Positions 32,367 to 40,920 of a stretch of 64,000 nt of DNA are shown here, piece by piece. Position 1 is the first letter of the stretch, and every line of letters starts with the position of its first letter. The DNA comes from Lichenicoccus sp964242335. Its GTDB lineage: Bacteria > Pseudomonadota > Alphaproteobacteria > Acetobacterales > Acetobacteraceae. Under the pieces are notes generated by a model. It had not been told where the DNA came from and searched no databases. It worked only from the letters and a program-made list of their open reading frames with translations. The position numbers and the translations under genes were made by a program. The stretch is taken from the NCBI GenBank assembly GCA_964242335.1, contig CAXTAY010000013.1, forward strand, positions 1 through 64,000, given 5' to 3'.

Positions 32367-33296
32367 ATGGACGCCACCGTCTCGCCTCCCGCAGCACAGC
32401 AGCGTCGCCGCTTCACGGTGTCGGCGCGTGTGCTGCCCTACCTGCTGAGCCTGCCGGCGCTGCTGGTGTGCATCGGCATCCTGATCCCGTTCGTCACCGC
32501 GGTGATCTATTCGCTGGAGCGCTACAACCTCGCCTTCCCGTCCGGCCGACGCTTCATCTGGCTGGGCAACTTCATCAATCTGTTCAGCAACGCGAGCTTC
32601 TGGCACACGGTCTACGTGTCGCTGGCCTACACGGTGCTGACGGTGGGCGTCGAGCTGCTGCTCGGCCTCGGCATCGCGCTGCTGCTGTGGCGTCGCTCGG
32701 CGATCACCAACCTGCTCTCCATCCTCCTGATCCTGCCGCTGATGGTGGCACCGGCGATCGCGGCGCTGATGTGGAAGCTGATGACGAACTCCAACTTCGG
32801 TGTGCTGTCCTACCTGATCTCGCTGATCGGCCTGCACGATTTCCGCTGGGGTGCGTCGCCCAACACCGCGCTGTTCACCGTCGTGCTGGTGGATGTGTGG
32901 GTCTACACGCCGTTCATCGCCATCCTGCTGCTGGCCGGGCTGCGCGGCCTGCCGCGGCAGCCGTTCGAGGCGGCCGAACTCGACGGCGTGCCGGGCAGCT
33001 TCGTGTTCTTCCGCATCCTGCTGCCGATGCTGCTGCCCTACCTGCTGACCGCGAGCCTGTTCCGCATGCTCGACAGCATCCAGCAGTTCGACATCATCTA
33101 CGCGATGACCCAGGGCGGTCCGGGCGACACGCTGCTGGTGTTCCAGGTGCAGGCCTACCTGCAGGCCTTCACCTTCACCGACATCGGCCGCTCCTCGGCG
33201 ATCCTGATGGTGCTGTGGGCGATCACCTACGCGCTGACCACGGTGTTCATGAAGAACTGGACCCGCCTGCGCGAGCGCGCGCACGGCGCGGCCTGA
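32367..33296 (+). CDS. ABC sugar/polyol transporter permease 1 (MalF/UgpA type)
   Basis: A 309-residue inner-membrane permease with six helices. The first is LPYLLSLPALLVCIGILIPF; the EAA loop is FEAAELDGVPGSFVFFRILLP; the closing region has TQGGPGDTLLVFQVQAYLQA. The ATG at 32367 has AAGGA about 12 bases before it. Partner of the permease encoded 12 bases downstream. Confidence 0.92.
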   Translation: MDATVSPPAAQQRRRFTVSARVLPYLLSLPALLVCIGILIPFVTAVIYSLERYNLAFPSGRRFIWLGNFINLFSNASFWHTVYVSLAYTVLTVGVELLLGLGIALLLWRRSAITNLLSILLILPLMVAPAIAALMWKLMTNSNFGVLSYLISLIGLHDFRWGASPNTALFTVVLVDVWVYTPFIAILLLAGLRGLPRQPFEAAELDGVPGSFVFFRILLPMLLPYLLTASLFRMLDSIQQFDIIYAMTQGGPGDTLLVFQVQAYLQAFTFTDIGRSSAILMVLWAITYALTTVFMKNWTRLRERAHGAA

Positions 33297-33308
33297 GGGG
33301 CGAGCCCG

Positions 33309-34160
33309 ATGAAGAGCCAGCTGTTCGCGAGCCTGCGCGTCGTGCTGATGGTGCTGGTGGGACTGTTCTTCCTGTTCCCGCTGCTCTGGGTGTTCCTGAT
33401 GTCGTTCATGCACAACACCGACATCCTGCGCTCGCCGCCCTCGCCGTTCTTCACGCCGACGCTGCGCAACTACGTCGCCCTGATCTCCGGCCACCTCTCG
33501 ACCAGCTCGGGCGAGGTGCAGATCGACTACATGCACAACCTGCTGAACAGCGTGATCCTGTCGGTGTGCTCGGTGATCGTCTCGCTGATCCTGGGCGTGC
33601 CGGCGGCCTATGCCTTCGCCCGCTACAAGTTCCGCGGCGGCGAGGACATGGCGTTCACGCTGCTCTCGTTCCGCTTCGCGCCACCGCTGCTGGTGCTGCT
33701 GCCGCTGCTCGGCTACTTCCAGGCGATCGGGCTGTACGACACCTATTTCGGCCTGATCTGGGTGTACCAGCTGATCACGCTGCCGCTGGTGCTGTGGATC
33801 GTGCGAGGCTATTTCGAGGACGTCTCGGAAGACATCGAGCTCGCCTACCGTCTCGACGGACATAGCTGGCTCGCCACCTTCTTCAAGATCTCGATCCCGC
33901 TGGCACGCCCCGGCATCGCCGCCGCCGGGCTGCTGTCGTTCATCTTCGCCTGGAACAACTTCATCTTCGCGCTGATCCTGGGCTCGTCGGCGGTGCAGCC
34001 GGTCACCGTCGGCGCGCTCGCCTTCATCACCGCCTCGGGCATCGAGTACGGACAGATCGCCGCCGCCCTGGTGCTGTCGGTGATCCCGACCCTGGTGCTC
34101 GCCATCTTCACCCAGCGCTACCTGGTCGAGGGCCTTTCGCTCGGCGCGATCAAGGGCTGA
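33309..34160 (+). CDS. ABC sugar/polyol transporter permease 2 (MalG/UgpE type)
   Basis: A 283-residue permease with six predicted helices, starting with FASLRVVLMVLVGLFFLFPL. Family features are HNLLNSVILSVCSVIVSLIL, GVPAAYAFARYKFRG and an EAA-type loop in EDVSEDIELAYRLDGHSWLA, then FIFAWNNFIFALIL. The loop begins EDIELAYRLDG where MalG has EAAxxDGA, a moderate divergence. It lies nine bases before the first ATPase gene. Confidence 0.92.
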   Translation: MKSQLFASLRVVLMVLVGLFFLFPLLWVFLMSFMHNTDILRSPPSPFFTPTLRNYVALISGHLSTSSGEVQIDYMHNLLNSVILSVCSVIVSLILGVPAAYAFARYKFRGGEDMAFTLLSFRFAPPLLVLLPLLGYFQAIGLYDTYFGLIWVYQLITLPLVLWIVRGYFEDVSEDIELAYRLDGHSWLATFFKISIPLARPGIAAAGLLSFIFAWNNFIFALILGSSAVQPVTVGALAFITASGIEYGQIAAALVLSVIPTLVLAIFTQRYLVEGLSLGAIKG

Positions 34161-34169
34161 GGAGCCGCC

Positions 34170-35273
34170 ATGTCATTCCTGGCCATCGAGCATCTGCGCA
34201 AGTCCTACCGGCGCACCAGCGTCATCGACGACCTGTCGTTCTCGGTGCGTCGCGGCGAGTTCCTGGTGGTGTTCGGGCCGTCCGGATCGGGCAAGACGGT
34301 GCTGCTGCGGCTGATCGCCGGCATGGTGCCGCCCGATGGCGGTCGCGTCGTCATCGACGGCCGCGACATCACCGACGACGAGCCGGACCGGCGCGACATC
34401 GGCATGGCGTTCCAGAACTTCGCGCTGTACCCGCACATGACCGCGTTCGAGAACATCGCGAGCCCGCTGCGCAGCCGCAGGCTGGGCGAGGCGGCCGTGA
34501 AGACCCAGGTGCACGAGGCGGCGCGGATGCTGCGCATCGACCACGTGCTGACGCACCTGCCCAAGGCGCTGTCGAACGGCCAGAAGCAGCGCACCGCGCT
34601 GGCGCGCGCGCTGGCGGCAAAGCCCTCGGTGCTGCTGCTCGACGATCCGCTGCGCAACGTCGACGCCAAGGTGCGCTACGAGATGCGCCTCGAGCTGCCG
34701 CGCCTGCTCCGCGAGCGCGATACCACGGTGATCTACGTCACCCAGGACTACAAGGAGGCGATGGCGCTCGGCGACCGCATCGCCGTGCTCGCCGATGGCG
34801 GCTTCACCCAGATCGGCACCCCGGAGGTGATCTATAACCGCCCCGCCAGCAGCCGCATCGCCCGCCTGTTCGGCGACCCGCCGATCAACCTGCTCTCGGC
34901 CTTGCGCGACGGCGCGGACGGGCTGCGCGTCGCCGCCAACCATGTCGCGCTCCCGCCGAGTACGCTGCCGGATGCCGGCTGCATGCTGGGGGTGCGGCCG
35001 GAGGATGTCGCGGTCAGCTTCGATCGACAGCCTGGGGCGATGCCGGTCGAGATCGACGCGATCACGCCGCTGAACGACCGCCAGGTGATGCTGCTCCGCA
35101 CCGAGGACGGCACCGAGATCTTCGCCAGCCAGCCGCAATCCAGCACCCTGTCGAACTCGCAGGGCGCGTTCGGCGAGGCGCGCGGCCGCCAGCGCGCCTG
35201 GGCGAGCCTCGATCTCGGCCGCGCCCACTTCTTCGAGACCGTCTCCGGCGAGCGTCTGCCGGAGAGAAGCTGA
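34170..35273 (+). CDS. ABC transporter ATPase 1, with altered catalytic residues
   Basis: A 367-residue MalK/UgpC-like ATPase with a C-terminal TOBE-type regulatory region. Walker A is GPSGSGKT (36-43) and the Q-loop Gln82 is present (AFQNFALYPHM). The signature is LSNGQ (134-138) instead of LSGGQ. The Walker B end reads LLLDDP, placing Asp159 where the catalytic Glu normally sits, and the switch reads YVTQDYKEAM, with Gln192 in place of His. One ATP site of the heteromeric pair is therefore probably weak or non-hydrolytic. Rhizobial glycerol-type importers (GlpS/GlpT) likewise use two different ATPases. SD GAGGAG; nine bases after permease 2. Confidence 0.9.
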   Translation: MSFLAIEHLRKSYRRTSVIDDLSFSVRRGEFLVVFGPSGSGKTVLLRLIAGMVPPDGGRVVIDGRDITDDEPDRRDIGMAFQNFALYPHMTAFENIASPLRSRRLGEAAVKTQVHEAARMLRIDHVLTHLPKALSNGQKQRTALARALAAKPSVLLLDDPLRNVDAKVRYEMRLELPRLLRERDTTVIYVTQDYKEAMALGDRIAVLADGGFTQIGTPEVIYNRPASSRIARLFGDPPINLLSALRDGADGLRVAANHVALPPSTLPDAGCMLGVRPEDVAVSFDRQPGAMPVEIDAITPLNDRQVMLLRTEDGTEIFASQPQSSTLSNSQGAFGEARGRQRAWASLDLGRAHFFETVSGERLPERS

Positions 35274-35300
35274 TGGAGCCACGTTGATGGAGGCCGGCCG

Positions 35301-36434
35301 ATGAGCACCCTCACCCTGGACGACGTCTCCAAGGTCTATCCCGGCTCCAGCGAGCGTTCGGTCGACGCGGTCTCGATGGCGATACGCGACGGCGAGATCA
35401 TCGCCCTGCTCGGCTCGTCGGGCTGCGGCAAGACCTCGACGCTGCGCATGGTGGCGGGCTTCGAGAGCGTCACCAGCGGCAGCATCCGCATCGGCTCGAC
35501 CGTGATCAACCGGCTGAAGCCGTCGCAGCGCAACGTCGCGATGGCGTTCGAGGGCTACGCGCTGTATCCGCCGCTGAAGGTGCGCGACAACATCGCCTTC
35601 TCGCTGCTGCGCGGCCGCACGCCGCGGGCGGAGATCGACCGGCGGGTGAACGCGGTCTCCGACATGCTCGAGATCGGCCCATTGCTGGAGAAGTACCCGC
35701 CCTCGATCTCCGGCGGCCAGCAGCAGCGCGTCAGCCTGGCGCGCGCGCTGGTGCGCGACGCCTCGGCCTACCTGCTGGACGAGCCGATGTCGCAGCTGGA
35801 GCCGCAGCTGCGCGCGCTGCTGCGCGCCCGCATCAAGGACCACATGACGCTGCAGAAGATGACCACGGTCATCGTCACCCACGACCAGACGGAGGCGATG
35901 GCGCTGTCGGACCGGGTCGCGGTGATGGACAAGGGGATCCTGCAGCAGTTCGCCACTCCCGAGGAGCTGCGCGAGCGTCCCGCCAACCTGTTCGTGGCCT
36001 CCTTCATCGGTGAGCCGCCGATGAACCTCTACCGGGCGGAGGTGAACCGCAGCAACGCGGGCGACGAGCTGGTCGTGCTCGACGACGCCGGCGCCGGCGC
36101 CTTCCGCATCCCCTGCCAGGCAGACGAGTTCGCCGGGCGGCCGCGGCTGCGCGTCGGCATCCGGCCGCACCGGGTGCAGCTCGCGGGCGAGCACGACGGC
36201 GGCGCCGTTCCGGGAGTCGCCGTGATCGCCGGCGAGGTGCTGTCGAACCACTGGCTCGGCGACCACAGCCATGCCGGCATCGCCCTGGGCGGCTGCTTCC
36301 TGATCGCGGTCGCGGATCGGCACGTCGCCGCCCCGGTCGGCAGCCGGGCGGTGGTTAAAATCCCGCGCGACGCGATCCATATCTTCGACGACGAGACCGG
36401 CATCGCCGTGGCGCACGGGCTGCTCGGGGATTAG
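35301..36434 (+). CDS. ABC transporter ATPase 2 (MalK/UgpC type)
   Basis: A 377-residue ATPase partnering the previous gene's product. Walker A is GSSGCGKT (38-45), the signature ISGGQ (136-140), Walker B LLDEP with Glu161, and the switch His194 in VTHDQTEAM: all hydrolytic residues are present. Deviations are Glu84 in place of the Q-loop Gln (MAFEGYALYPP) and Glu167 in the D-loop (SQLEP in place of SNLD). The C-terminal 130 residues form the TOBE-like domain. GGAGG lies seven bases before ATG 35301; the gap to ATPase 1 is 27 bases. Confidence 0.9.
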   Translation: MSTLTLDDVSKVYPGSSERSVDAVSMAIRDGEIIALLGSSGCGKTSTLRMVAGFESVTSGSIRIGSTVINRLKPSQRNVAMAFEGYALYPPLKVRDNIAFSLLRGRTPRAEIDRRVNAVSDMLEIGPLLEKYPPSISGGQQQRVSLARALVRDASAYLLDEPMSQLEPQLRALLRARIKDHMTLQKMTTVIVTHDQTEAMALSDRVAVMDKGILQQFATPEELRERPANLFVASFIGEPPMNLYRAEVNRSNAGDELVVLDDAGAGAFRIPCQADEFAGRPRLRVGIRPHRVQLAGEHDGGAVPGVAVIAGEVLSNHWLGDHSHAGIALGGCFLIAVADRHVAAPVGSRAVVKIPRDAIHIFDDETGIAVAHGLLGD

Positions 36435-36505
36435 CGGCACGCGTGCTGCGGCCCCACCTCAACCGACTAAACGGGCCGGATACATCCCGCCCCAGGAGGA
36501 CCAAG

Positions 36506-36976
36506 ATGCGTATCGCGTTGGGCGGAGACAGCGCCGGGGAGCCCCTGATCCGGGCGATCGGCGAGCATCTGAAGCGGAGCGGCGAGCACGAGGTCACCGA
36601 CCTGTCGCAGCCGGAGACCGAGGACGGCGAATACTACGCCCAGATGACCGACCGCGTCGCCAGCCGGATCCTGGCCGGCACCTACGACCGCGCCATCCTG
36701 TGCTGCGGCACCGGCATCGGCGTCTCCATCTCGGCCAACAAGATCCCCGGCATACGCGCCGCACTCACGCACGACACCTATTCTGCGGAGCGCGCGGCGC
36801 TGAGCAACAACGCCCAGATCATCACCATGGGGGCGCGGGTGATCGGCCCGGAGCTCGCCAAGTCGATCGTCAATGCCTGGCTCGCGCAGCAGTTCGATCC
36901 GCGCAGCCACTCCGCCCCCAACGTCGAGGCGATCGACGCGCTGGACGCGAAATATGCCCGCGCCGGCGGCGGCTGA
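36506..36976 (+). CDS. RpiB/LacAB-family sugar-phosphate isomerase (possible erythrulose-4-P isomerase)
   Basis: A 156-residue RpiB-type isomerase: MRIALGGDSAGEPLIRAIGE, EYYAQMTDRVASRILAG, the active-site Cys in AILCCGTGIGVSISANKIPG, HDTYSAERAALSNNAQIITM and GARVIGPELAKSIV. The N-terminal GGDSAG, in place of the GSDHAG of ribose-5-phosphate isomerase B, resembles the subgroup active on tetrulose phosphates (DerI type). Last gene of the operon, with a perfect SD (AGGAGG, five bases before the ATG). It would convert D-erythrulose-4-phosphate to D-erythrose-4-phosphate; ribose-5-phosphate isomerase is the alternative. Convergent with the helicase gene. Confidence 0.82.
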   Translation: MRIALGGDSAGEPLIRAIGEHLKRSGEHEVTDLSQPETEDGEYYAQMTDRVASRILAGTYDRAILCCGTGIGVSISANKIPGIRAALTHDTYSAERAALSNNAQIITMGARVIGPELAKSIVNAWLAQQFDPRSHSAPNVEAIDALDAKYARAGGG

Positions 36977-36991
36977 GCCGGCAGCAGCGGC

Positions 36992-38941
36992 TCATCGCTC
37001 CGCGGCGGTCTGTCCCGGCGCGGGCGGACGCGACCGGCCGCCCTTCCTGCCGTCCGCCGGCCCGGTCGGCGGCCGCCACTCGCCGCGCTGACGTGCGGTC
37101 CAGGCATAGCGCGGATCGCCCTCGAGCAGGCCGACATGGTCGGCCAGACGATGCCGTTCCAGCCAGCCGATCGCCGCCTCCAGCTCCGCCAGCGTCATCT
37201 CGGCGCGGCCGCGGCCCGTCACCCGCTTCAGCACCGCGTTGTAGCGATGGTACAGCCCCTGCCCGCGCGGTGCCCGCAGCGCCCCCTCGTCCTCGACCGC
37301 CTGCATCGCGATCAGCTCGCCCACCCGGGCGCGGCGGCGGCGCTCGGCCAGGGAGGGCGGCTCCAGCAGCTCGGTCTGCGCCGTCTCGTGCTCGGGGCGC
37401 TGCATCGCCAGGTGCGGCCCGGGCTTCAGGATCGCGTAGCGCAGCGCCAGGGCGTTGCTCTGCAGCGGCACCAGCCCGTCGCGCCCCTCCCGCTCGTCCA
37501 GCTGCTCGCGCAGCCAGATCGGCAGCGTGCCCTGCCGCGTCGCCGGCTTGGGCTGGCGCGCCAGCGTGCCCTGCTCGGTCTCCATGCGCAGGCGGAAGCG
37601 GGCGAACAGCGGGTCGTCGGGGTGGAACACCAGGGCGCGCTGGGTGGCGTAGTCGCCGGCATGCGGATCCACCCGCGTCGCGCGCGCGACCATCTGCTCC
37701 AGCCACGGCCGGCTGCGTATGTGGGTGAGTGCCGCGACCACCGCCACTTCCGGCGCGTCCAGCCCCTCGTAAGCCATCGCCACCGTCACCAGCACGCTCG
37801 GCTCGGCCTGCCGCCGGAAGCTCGCCAGGCTCTCGTGCGCGTCGGCCTCGCTCGACGTCGCCAGCCGCACCGTGTCCGCCTGCGCCGGCGGCACCCAGCC
37901 CTGCAGCTGCTCCAGGTAGAGGCGCGCGACCCCCTGGTCGGGCGCCACCACCAGCAGCTTGCCTAATCCGCGCGCCGGCGCGTCGGCGGCCAGCTCGCGG
38001 GTGCGCCGGCGCCGCGCGCGCAGCGAGCGGGTGGCGCGGAACGCCTGGCGCAGCATCTCGGTGGCGAAGCCGGTGCGCAGCGCGGTGAACAGCGCCGGCC
38101 GGGTGGTCTCGGTCGGCCAGTGGTTGAACAGCCGGTGCGGGCCGCACGGCGTGCCGGCCTCGTCGAGCCAGCTCGCCTCGCCGTCGAGCGCGCCGAACAG
38201 CACCGGCAGCACCGCGCGGTCGGCCAGCGCCTGCGCCCGGCTGTAGCCCACCACCGCCCAGCCGGGTGCGGCGAGATCGACCTCGCGGGTGGCGCTGCGC
38301 GGTCCGCGCCGGTAGGGCAGCCAGAGGATGCCGCGTCCGTCGGCGCGCTCCAGCGTGCCGGACAGCAGCAGGCGCAGGCGCGCGGTCTCCAGCAGCGGCA
38401 GCAGCGCCCGGCTCCAGCTCGAGGCGTCGTCCTGGCCGGCCCCAGCCTCGCCGGATACCTCACCCAACACCTCGCCCGCCGCCCTACCCGTCGCCTCCGA
38501 CAGCGCCGGCAGGTGATGCATCTCGTCGACCACCAGCAGGTAGCGGGCGCGCCGGAACTCGGCGAGGTGCAGCGCCGGTGCCGCGGCGATGCCCTGGTAG
38601 GTGGTGACGTAGCCGGCGAGGCCGCGGCTCGGGTCGGCGGCGTTCTCGGCGGCGCGCACCGAGCAGGCATGACCGAGCCGCGAGCGCCACAGCCCGTCGG
38701 TGAACGCCTCCTCCGCCTGCAGCCGCAGGCTGTCGCGCGGCACCACCCAGCAGACGCGGTCGATGATTCCGGCCTCGATCAGCCGCGCCGCCGCGATCAC
38801 CGGCAGCAGCGACTTGCCGCCACCCGGCGTCACCGCGGCCAGGATGTCGGCGACGTCTGACGCCTCCCCGGCGGCGATCGCGCCGACGATCGCGGCGAGC
38901 TGGGCCTGATGCGTGCGCAGGAAGCCGCTCGGTGAGGACAA
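36992..38941 (-). CDS. Stand-alone DExH-box superfamily 2 helicase-like protein
   Basis: A 649-residue SF2 ATPase. Motif I is AVTPGGGKSLL, Ia WVVPRDSLRLQAEEAF, motif II VVDEMHHL, motif III LLSGTLER, and motifs V-VI are in VTVAMAYEGLDAPEVAVVAA and QMVARATRVDP. The layout resembles the helicase of type I/III restriction enzymes, but there is no methyltransferase or nuclease gene beside it. The C-terminal 200 residues (LYHRYNAVLKRVTGRGRAEM) match nothing I recognise. A defence or repair role is possible but unproven. The start MSSPSGFL at 38941 is poorly defined by SD; the 136 bases to the next gene hold nothing obvious. Confidence 0.75.
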   Translation of the reverse strand: MSSPSGFLRTHQAQLAAIVGAIAAGEASDVADILAAVTPGGGKSLLPVIAAARLIEAGIIDRVCWVVPRDSLRLQAEEAFTDGLWRSRLGHACSVRAAENAADPSRGLAGYVTTYQGIAAAPALHLAEFRRARYLLVVDEMHHLPALSEATGRAAGEVLGEVSGEAGAGQDDASSWSRALLPLLETARLRLLLSGTLERADGRGILWLPYRRGPRSATREVDLAAPGWAVVGYSRAQALADRAVLPVLFGALDGEASWLDEAGTPCGPHRLFNHWPTETTRPALFTALRTGFATEMLRQAFRATRSLRARRRRTRELAADAPARGLGKLLVVAPDQGVARLYLEQLQGWVPPAQADTVRLATSSEADAHESLASFRRQAEPSVLVTVAMAYEGLDAPEVAVVAALTHIRSRPWLEQMVARATRVDPHAGDYATQRALVFHPDDPLFARFRLRMETEQGTLARQPKPATRQGTLPIWLREQLDEREGRDGLVPLQSNALALRYAILKPGPHLAMQRPEHETAQTELLEPPSLAERRRRARVGELIAMQAVEDEGALRAPRGQGLYHRYNAVLKRVTGRGRAEMTLAELEAAIGWLERHRLADHVGLLEGDPRYAWTARQRGEWRPPTGPADGRKGGRSRPPAPGQTAAER

Positions 38942-39077
38942 CGTGGCGCTCCACCAGGTCGTGCGGGATGGGTTCCGCGTCCCGAGGCAGGTCCCGGTCG
39001 CCGTGCCGGCAGAGTGTGGACGATCTCCGCGCGGTTCAGCAACCGTGCGGCGTCAAAATGTTATGACAGCGCGCGCC

Positions 39078-40781
39078 TCATCCGCCGCAGGCCGCGTGCG
39101 ACGTCGTCGTGGTGACCCGGTAGAGTGCGGCGGAACCGCTGCGCGCGCGGAGCTGCAGCTCGGCCGGCAGCGGAGTGTCGGGATGCTGGTGCAGGATGAG
39201 CACGTAGTCGTAACGGTGGCGCCAGTCCGTCAGCTGCGACGGCCAGCGGTTGCTGCCGGCGACCGGGGGGCTGTCCGGTCCGAGCCGAAGCTGCTGCGTC
39301 AGCGGCAGGTAGCCGTCGTTCTGCTGCATCCGGTCGAAGGGCGGTCGCACCTCCAGCGGCTGCTTGCCGGTCTGGGCGAAGATCATCGGCCAGTAGGCGC
39401 GCCGCTCCATCATTACCCAGGCGGGAAGGTTGGCGTAGGCGACGCCGTTGTAGAACATGCGCGAGACGGCGGGCTCGTCCCGCTCGGCCATCCAGGCGTT
39501 GCTGCCGTCGCGCGTGGCCAGCACGCGGCTGCAGGGTGCCACCTCCTGGGTCACCGAGCGCAGATCCTGCAGCACCGGCTGCTGCCGGCTCCACACCGAG
39601 GCGGTGCCGGCGGCGTGGAACAGCGTCAGGGCGACGACCGCCACCGCGGCCGCGGTGCCGACGGGACGCGGCAGCGACGGCCGGATGCCGGCGATGCACA
39701 GCAGCACGACGGGGAGTGCGAGGCGCGGATAGACCATGCCGTTATCGATCGCCGTGCTGGGCAGCACCAGGAAGGCGACGAACAGGATGGCGGCCGCCAG
39801 CAGCGGCTCCGGCCTGAGGAACAGTGAGCGGCGGATGATCGCCAGCAGCGGGATCGCCGCCAGCACCAACGCGGCGATCAGGTCGAGCTCGCGGTTCGGC
39901 GCGCCGACGGTGCCGATCAGCCAGAGCAGGCGCATCTTCGGCTCGGCGAGGAACCCGTGCTGCGCGAGCTGCTCCAGGAACAGCCGGCCCTGGTCGGGAC
40001 TCGAATAGGTGTTGGAAGGTCCCAGCAGCTTGTAGGTCAGGAACGGCAGCACCGTCGCGGCCAGCAGCGACAGGGTGCTGGGCACCAGCTGCGCCGGGAG
40101 GGTGCGCCAACGCGCCTCGCCGGACCCATGCAGCACCCGCCACAGCCGGACCAGCTCGATCGAGCCGCAGAGCAGGGCCAGGATCGCGAAGGCGAAGACG
40201 TGGCAGAGCAGGCAGGCGAGGCCGGCGAGCAGGGCGAAGCCGACGCGGATCGGCAGCCGTCGCGGCGTCAGCGCGATCCAGAACGCGGTGGCCCAGAGCG
40301 CCACGCCGAGGCCGAACAGGTAGTTGAGGAAGCCGTTGGTCAGGACGAAGTTGTACGCGGTGAGCGCGCTGACGTACGGCCAGAGGGAAGGCCGGAACAG
40401 GGCGCGATGCAGCGCGATCGTCCCCGACACGCACAGCGATGCGGCCGCGGCCGCGAACAGGCTGCCGGCGGCGCCGAGCGGCAGGATCCGGGCCAGCGGC
40501 GGGACGATGAGGTCCATCGCCAGGTTCGGGAAGAACGCCCAGTGCACGCGATACATGGCGTTGAAGGCGGGGTCGTTGCCGTGCGCGGCGAGGATGCCCA
40601 TGCGCGCCAGATGATTGGGGTAGTCCAGCAGCGGCAGGACGCTGGTGGTCCCGAACGGCAGGATGATGATCAGGCCGAGCACGAGGTTGGCCAGCCAGAT
40701 CCGGGCTCGGTCCGCCGTCACGACTCGGAACTGCGGCTCCGCGGTGGCGGGCACGCTCAACATCGCGGAACTGGTCTTCAT
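39078..40781 (-). CDS. Polytopic membrane protein, glycosyltransferase-like topology
   Basis: A 567-residue inner-membrane protein with about 11 helices, beginning MKTSSAMLSVPATAEPQFRV, and a C-terminal periplasmic domain of about 150 residues (ATRDGSNAWMAERDEP, LHQHPDTPLPAELQLRA). The first loop has PLLDYPNHLARMGILAAHG, an acidic motif after helix 1 that resembles GT-C-type enzymes. No specific family is assigned. Genomic position beside the glycan genes supports a lipid-linked sugar transfer role. ATG 40781 is used; the frame extends 22 codons upstream. The 139 bases before it hold no gene. Confidence 0.7.
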   Translation of the reverse strand: MKTSSAMLSVPATAEPQFRVVTADRARIWLANLVLGLIIILPFGTTSVLPLLDYPNHLARMGILAAHGNDPAFNAMYRVHWAFFPNLAMDLIVPPLARILPLGAAGSLFAAAAASLCVSGTIALHRALFRPSLWPYVSALTAYNFVLTNGFLNYLFGLGVALWATAFWIALTPRRLPIRVGFALLAGLACLLCHVFAFAILALLCGSIELVRLWRVLHGSGEARWRTLPAQLVPSTLSLLAATVLPFLTYKLLGPSNTYSSPDQGRLFLEQLAQHGFLAEPKMRLLWLIGTVGAPNRELDLIAALVLAAIPLLAIIRRSLFLRPEPLLAAAILFVAFLVLPSTAIDNGMVYPRLALPVVLLCIAGIRPSLPRPVGTAAAVAVVALTLFHAAGTASVWSRQQPVLQDLRSVTQEVAPCSRVLATRDGSNAWMAERDEPAVSRMFYNGVAYANLPAWVMMERRAYWPMIFAQTGKQPLEVRPPFDRMQQNDGYLPLTQQLRLGPDSPPVAGSNRWPSQLTDWRHRYDYVLILHQHPDTPLPAELQLRARSGSAALYRVTTTTSHAACGG

Positions 40782-40920
40782 GCACCGACATCCAGATGGT
40801 CGCGGATCTCTACAGGGCTGAAGATCCGGCCCGTCATCAATAAACAATCAACTGTGGCTGGAAGGCGCATAGAGGCGTCGCGCGCAGCACCCGAGGGTGT
40901 CCGAGCCGCCGCGAGATGCT

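Noticed and set aside
34173..36440. 755-codon open frame antisense to both importer ATPases
   Set aside because: Shadow frame caused by GC-rich third positions; low-complexity Arg/Ala/Gly/His/Asp composition, no domain, while the opposite strand encodes two complete ATPases.
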